Below, piece after piece: positions 62,505-64,000 of a stretch of DNA of 64,000 nt. This stretch comes from an uncultured Prochlorococcus sp. (GTDB taxonomy: Bacteria > Cyanobacteriota > Cyanobacteriia > PCC-6307 > Cyanobiaceae). Positions within the stretch are counted from its first letter, which is position 1. Each line of letters begins with the position of its first letter. Position numbers and translations under genes: made by a program. The notes below the pieces were generated by a model. The model made no database searches and was not told the origin of the DNA. It was given only the letters and a program-made list of their open reading frames with translations. The stretch lies in assembly GCA_902620895.1 (NCBI GenBank), contig CACNJU010000001.1, positions 56,951-120,950 of the forward strand, read 5' to 3'.

Positions 62505-63790
62505 TTTTCTTTTCTTCTAAGTAGTTCTTCATATTTAATTTTCTCCCACCCATTATTTTTTGGTTCCCATATTTTTAAACCTTTTAAAGATTTAGGAAGA
62601 TATTCTTGTGCTACCCAATTACCTGGATAATTATGAGGATTGACATAACTATTAGAATTATTTTTTAAGTGCAGAGGAACATCAAAAGTATTTGTGCATT
62701 TGATTAATTCAATTGCTTTAAAAATGCTTTTCATACTATTACTTTTTGGAGACATAGCTAAATATAAAGAAGCCTGCGTTAAAAAATATAATCCTTCTGG
62801 AAAACCAACTCTATCAAAAGCATCAGCACAAGATTGTATAACTACTATGGCATTAGGATCAGCTATTCCAATATCTTCACTGGCAGATATAAGTAGTCTT
62901 CTAAAAATAAAATTAGGATCTTCACCAGCCTCAAGCATATTCGCAAGCCAGAATAAAGTTGCATCTGGATCGGAACCTCTTATGGACTTGATAAAAGCAC
63001 TTATTACATCGTAATGATTTTGACCATTTTTATCGTAAACAATATTTTTCTTTTGAATTGCATCCTCCGCTATTGAGAGATTAATATTAATTTCTTTTGC
63101 ATCGTTCTCAGTAGTTGTTTCTATGGCCATCTCTAGGGCATTAATTAATGTTCTTGCATCACCGCCAGAAGATTTAATTAAATGACTCTTTGCATCCTGG
63201 GTTAAATAAACCTTTTTTGAATCTTTTTGTTTTAAATAGTGAGTTATGACTTTTTGTATTATTTTCTGCAAATCATTCTCAGCCAAAGGAAGTAATGTAA
63301 AAATACGAGACCTACTAACAAGTGCTTTATTGACAGCAAAGAAAGGGTTTTCCGTTGTAGCCCCAATAAAAGTTATAGTTCCATTCTCTATTGAAGGTAA
63401 TAGAGCATCTTGCTGAACTGATGTAAATCTATGGACCTCATCAATAAATAAAATTGTTTTTCTTTTTGAATTTATTAATCTATCTTTTGCATTAGCGATT
63501 TCATTTCTTAATTCTTTAACACTTGATAACACTGCATTTAACTTAATTAATTTTGAACGCGTATTAAAAGAAATAATTTCAATGAGAGTAGTTTTCCCAA
63601 CACCAGGAGGACCAGAAAAAATAAAATTACTAATTTTATCTTTTAATATCGCACTTCTTAAAAGCGAATTTTCTTTCAAGATTAGTTGTTGACCAAAAAA
63701 ATCTCCCAAATTCTTTGGTCTTAATTTATCTGCCAAAGGGGCATTATCTTCTATTTGAGAATTATTAGTAAATAAATTTTCTGAATACAT
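62501..63790 (-). CDS. rarA: Replication-associated recombination protein RarA (MgsA/Mgs1 family)
   Basis: A 429-residue AAA+ ATPase linked to stalled replication forks. PLADKLRPKNLGDFFGQQ opens the family core, Walker A is GPPGVGKTT, Walker B is LFIDEVHRFTSVQQDALLP, and sensor 1 is FIGATTENPFFAVN. The C-terminal tetramerisation part includes SAFIKSIRGSDPDATLFWLA and ASEDIGIADPNA. Full length without the fusion partners found in some bacteria. It lies 9 bases downstream of the pgm gene on the same strand. Confidence 0.95.
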   Translation of the reverse strand: MYSENLFTNNSQIEDNAPLADKLRPKNLGDFFGQQLILKENSLLRSAILKDKISNFIFSGPPGVGKTTLIEIISFNTRSKLIKLNAVLSSVKELRNEIANAKDRLINSKRKTILFIDEVHRFTSVQQDALLPSIENGTITFIGATTENPFFAVNKALVSRSRIFTLLPLAENDLQKIIQKVITHYLKQKDSKKVYLTQDAKSHLIKSSGGDARTLINALEMAIETTTENDAKEININLSIAEDAIQKKNIVYDKNGQNHYDVISAFIKSIRGSDPDATLFWLANMLEAGEDPNFIFRRLLISASEDIGIADPNAIVVIQSCADAFDRVGFPEGLYFLTQASLYLAMSPKSNSMKSIFKAIELIKCTNTFDVPLHLKNNSNSYVNPHNYPGNWVAQEYLPKSLKGLKIWEPKNNGWEKIKYEELLRRKEN

Positions 63791-63799
63791 ATAAAAAAA

Positions 63800-64000
63800 T
63801 CAAAAAATCATTCCTTTAAAGTTTATGTAATTACTGTAGGAGTTTCCATTTGAGTAAGTTTTGAAATCATCTATTAGAGGTTTCAAAGCAACTTGTGGAT
63901 TTAACGAAAGATTTTGTTGAGGATTGAAAAATTTCTCAAAGTAAAGTCTTAATGTTGCACCCTTAGTTCCAGTTCCAGAAAGACGCACAATTACTCGGGA
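63800..64000 (-). CDS. pgm: Phosphoglucomutase, C-terminal end only (cut by window edge)
   Basis: Only the last 66 codons lie inside the window. The reading frame runs in from the right edge as SRVIVRLSGTGTKGATLRLY, the phosphate-binding loop of alpha-D-phosphohexomutase domain 4, followed by FEKFFNPQQNLSLNPQVALK. The pattern is that of phosphoglucomutase (glucose 1-phosphate/glucose 6-phosphate) of the PGM1 type, used in glycogen and sugar nucleotide metabolism. An in-frame GTG inside could be mistaken for a start. It precedes rarA by 9 bases. Confidence 0.88.
   Translation of the reverse strand, partial: SRVIVRLSGTGTKGATLRLYFEKFFNPQQNLSLNPQVALKPLIDDFKTYSNGNSYSNYINFKGMIF

Overview
The window reads as chromosome of a marine picocyanobacterium, most likely a high-light-adapted Prochlorococcus. 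The DNA is strongly AT-rich and almost wholly coding. It carries cyanobacterial/plastid markers (NDH-1 subunits, ycf3, ycf34, RpaA and RpaB, a CRR7-type protein, a small Hli protein, a PetL candidate) and the plant-type carotenoid desaturases Pds and Zds. The assignment to a high-light clade is an inference from base composition and gene content. I see no phage genes, insertion sequences, rRNA or CRISPR array.

Layout. 1-6.1 kb: ndhD (cut by the left edge), ndhF, a NnrU/Z-ISO-like membrane protein, a divergent RbcR-type LysR regulator, DUF3172 and ndhM. 6.2-11.2 kb: pds and crtB, an RRM protein, a CCA-adding enzyme divergent from ycf34, and tsaB. 11.2-15.9 kb: a leftward row rpaB-plsX-fabH-fabD-plsC joining a master response regulator to lipid synthesis. 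16-24.9 kb: radA, ycf3, a copper P-type ATPase with tmk and holB, rpaA, a hypothetical gene, a quiet stretch with a repeated 20-mer, one tRNA-Asn with its terminator, an ECF-type ATPase and a UPF0367 protein. 25-35.9 kb: cysK, a J-domain protein, ndhO, an epimerase, an LpxB-like glycosyltransferase preceded by a TPR gene with a poly-A frameshift, an A-type Fe-S carrier, zds with a START-like partner, hemD, rbfA, a GST, DUF6816, CRR7 and aroK. 36-41.7 kb: a tandem PTPS protein, a RibD-C reductase, a FemAB-like acyltransferase, DUF4346, petL, rimO and a VKOR-thioredoxin fusion. 41.7-51.5 kb: nadB, DUF3120, a PDZ/radical-SAM protein, a TolC-like exporter, an IMPase, a YihY-family protein, a zinc-ribbon membrane protein, hli, two small conserved genes and a DegP-type protease. 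51.5-54.7 kb: a tiny four-cysteine protein, an ABC-F ATPase and a group of small unassigned genes around an RHH regulator. 54.7-64 kb: ktrA-ktrB plus an SLC13-type carrier, NDH-2, cysH, coaX, bcp, a phosphopantetheinyl transferase, rarA and the C-terminal end of pgm.

How the parts fit. Several genes serve thylakoid electron flow (NDH-1 subunits, NDH-2, petL, ycf3) and its carotenoids (crtB, pds, zds and perhaps the Z-ISO-like protein). A second block supplies lipids (plsX, fabH, fabD, plsC, plus the transferase that activates ACP). RpaA and RpaB, the two OmpR-type regulators tied to circadian and light control in cyanobacteria, both lie here. Packing is extreme: at least eight convergent gene pairs overlap at their 3' ends, many neighbours overlap by 4 bases, two divergent pairs have starts that touch or nearly touch, and only one convincing intrinsic terminator was seen.

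The observations that most deserve a second look are: the poly-A frameshift in the TPR gene, the tandem PTPS protein with one domain lacking its catalytic His, the Ala/Val/Ser repeat extension on PlsX, the rpaB-plsX junction, the four-cysteine miniprotein, and the divergent promoter of the small-gene group at 53.5-54.7 kb. No clearly new multi-gene system is proven by the sequence alone.
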